Source of the DNA: Ramlibacter sp.
Lineage (GTDB): Bacteria; Pseudomonadota; Gammaproteobacteria; Burkholderiales; Burkholderiaceae
DNA length: 7,528 nt
Assembly: GCA_014376915.1 (NCBI GenBank)
Contig: JACMQP010000474.1
Span: 1-7,528, forward strand
Direction of reading: 5' to 3'
Below are positions 6,191 through 7,528 of this stretch, piece by piece. The notes under the pieces are model-generated. The model was not told where the DNA came from. It saw only the letters and a list, made by a program, of their open reading frames with translations, and ran no database searches. The position numbers and the translations under genes were made by a program. How positions within the stretch are numbered: the stretch's first letter is position 1; each line of letters begins with the position of its first letter.

Positions 6191-7528
6191 ATGAATTCGA
6201 AGACCATCGCCCGCCTCGGCGCCCTCGCCCTCGCGCTCGCACTCGCCTTCCCCGGTTTCGCCGCCATCCTCCCGCCCGGCACCCAGCTGCACGCCACCCA
6301 GACCCTGATTCGCAACAACGGTTCCGAGCCCGAAACGCTCGATCCGGCCCTGGCCGAATCGGTCGGCGCCAACAACATCACCCGCGACCTGTTCGAGGCG
6401 CTGACTGCCAACGACGAGAAGGGCCGGACCGTGCCCGGCGTCGCCGAAAGCTGGAAGCAGACCGATTCGACCACCTGGGTGTTCAAGCTGCGGGCCAACG
6501 CCAAGTGGTCCAACGGCGACCCGGTCACGGCGCAGGACTTCGTGTTCGGCATCCGCCGCTTCGTCGACCCCAAGACCGCTTCCACCTACGCGGCGACCTT
6601 CGGCGTGTTCCTGGCCAACGGCAAGGACGTGGCCACTGGCAAGAAGCCCACGACGGAGATCGGCATCAAGGCGATCGACAAGCTGACGCTCGAAGTGAAG
6701 ACCGCCTTCCCGGTCAGCTTCCTGCCCAGCCTGATGTCCAACAACAACCTCGGCCCCGTGCACCAGGCCGCGCTGGAAAAATTCGGCAAGGACTGGACCA
6801 AGCCCGGCAACCTGGTGAGCAACGGCGCCTTCATGCTGAAAGCCTGGCAGGTCAACAGCAAGGTGGTGCTCGAGAAGAACCCGCACTACTGGGACGCGAA
6901 GAACGTGCAGCTGACGCAGGTCACCTACCTGCCGGTGGAAGACGGCAATGCCGACGTCAAGCTGTACGAATCGGGCGAGAACGAATGGGTGTACCAGCTC
7001 CCGCCCGGCACTTACGAGCAGTACAAGAAGCAGTTCCCCAGGGAGATCCGCAACGCTCCGATGATCGGCCTGCGCTACTACTCCTACCAGACCCAGAACC
7101 CGGCCTTCAAGGACGTGCGGATTCGCAAGGCGCTGTCGATGGTGCTGGACCGCGACATCCTGGCCCAGCGCATCACGGCGGACGGCCAGGCACCAGCCTA
7201 CGGCCTGATCGTCAAGGGCGTGGAAGGCGCCGACGTCACCCAGTACGACTGGGCGACCTGGCCGATGGCCAGGCGGGTGACCGAGGCCAAGGCGCTGCTG
7301 CAGCAGGCCGGCGTGAAGCCCGGCACCAAGTTCGCCTTTTCCTACAACACCAGCGAATACCACAAGAAGATGGCGATCTTCGCTGCGTCGGAGTGGAAGA
7401 CCAAGCTGGGGCTGAGCATCGAGCTGGAAGCGATGGAATTCAAGGTGCTGCTCAAGAAGCGGCACGACGGCAGCTTCGAGATGGCACGCAACGGCTGGCT
7501 GGCCGACTACAACGATGCCACCAGTTTC
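6191..7528 (+). CDS. oppA: OppA-like oligopeptide-binding protein, cut by the window edge
   Basis: A periplasmic receptor for an ABC peptide importer; 446 codons are present and the C-terminus lies outside. A signal peptide (basic NSKTIAR, Leu-Ala-rich core, GFA|A site at 24/25) leads into a sequence closely parallel to E. coli OppA: TLIRNNGSEPETLDP, ITRDLFEAL, PGVAESW, AKWSNGDPVTAQDFVFG and SNGAFMLKAW. By my reading, the OppA peptide-contact residues E32, H371, R413 and D419 (mature numbering) correspond to E56, H391, R433 and D439 here. H391 to R433 and R433 to D439 have the same spacing as in OppA. The conserved aspartate, in WLADYND, binds the free amino group of peptide ligands in OppA. 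Oligopeptides are therefore the likely substrate; the related murein-tripeptide receptor MppA is an alternative within the same fold. No permease follows inside the window, so it may use the divergent transporter or one beyond the right edge. Confidence 0.88.
   Translation, partial: MNSKTIARLGALALALALAFPGFAAILPPGTQLHATQTLIRNNGSEPETLDPALAESVGANNITRDLFEALTANDEKGRTVPGVAESWKQTDSTTWVFKLRANAKWSNGDPVTAQDFVFGIRRFVDPKTASTYAATFGVFLANGKDVATGKKPTTEIGIKAIDKLTLEVKTAFPVSFLPSLMSNNNLGPVHQAALEKFGKDWTKPGNLVSNGAFMLKAWQVNSKVVLEKNPHYWDAKNVQLTQVTYLPVEDGNADVKLYESGENEWVYQLPPGTYEQYKKQFPREIRNAPMIGLRYYSYQTQNPAFKDVRIRKALSMVLDRDILAQRITADGQAPAYGLIVKGVEGADVTQYDWATWPMARRVTEAKALLQQAGVKPGTKFAFSYNTSEYHKKMAIFAASEWKTKLGLSIELEAMEFKVLLKKRHDGSFEMARNGWLADYNDATSF
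6224..6247 (+). repeat. Four tandem CTCGCN hexamers in the OppA-like signal peptide
   Basis: Four consecutive copies of CTCGCN (CTCGCC, CTCGCG, CTCGCA, CTCGCC) encode Leu-Ala four times (residues 12-19), the hydrophobic core of the signal peptide. Gain or loss of a unit would stay in frame and only change core length. Such repeats are also common by chance in GC-rich signal peptides. Confidence 0.6.

Noticed and set aside
4344..6242. Long minus-strand open frames (4344-5261 and 5490-6242) opposite the first receptor gene
   Set aside because: Both lie antisense to a complete SBP_bac_5 gene and encode low-complexity sequence without a plausible domain.
6095..7465. A 456-codon open frame on the minus strand, opposite the OppA-like gene
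   Set aside because: It spans the junction of two clear plus-strand receptor genes, and its product (V, L, G, H rich) shows no domain; it is an antisense shadow.

Overview
The window is visibly GC-rich, densely coding chromosomal DNA from a Gram-negative bacterium with periplasmic binding proteins. The 602-residue solute-binding protein (positions 4362-6170) resembles a family I associate with Burkholderiales (Betaproteobacteria). That placement rests on memory of the family, not on a search. I saw no phage, insertion sequence, CRISPR array or RNA gene.

Layout. Two gene clusters face away from each other across a 127-bp gap (4235-4361). To the left, on the minus strand and in transcription order, are an OppB/DppB-type permease (4234-3296), an OppC/DppC/YejE-type permease (3299-2184, overlapping the first by 4 bp), and an ATPase with two fused nucleotide-binding domains (2174-492). 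Last comes the start of an exported protein (489 to beyond position 1), tentatively an S41-type peptidase. To the right, on the plus strand, are two solute-binding proteins of the SBP_bac_5 family. The first (4362-6170) is complete. The second (6191 to beyond 7528) is OppA-like and is cut by the window edge. It follows 20 bp after the first and has a clear AGGAG ribosome binding site.

How they fit together. The genes encode every part of an ABC importer of the peptide/nickel class: two membrane subunits, two ATPase domains on one chain, and two periplasmic receptors. The OppA-like receptor keeps the residues that contact peptide main chains in E. coli OppA, so oligopeptides are its probable ligand. 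The first receptor has serine where DppA and OppA have the aspartate that binds the peptide amino terminus, so its ligand is less certain. If the last minus-strand gene is a periplasmic peptidase, the locus would pair peptide production or trimming with peptide uptake.

Novelty. This is mostly a recognisable peptide-transport locus, not an obviously new system. The points most worth a second look are the two unlike receptors sharing one transporter, the changed ligand pocket of the first receptor, the exported protein joined to the transporter operon, and the long periplasmic loop in the second permease.
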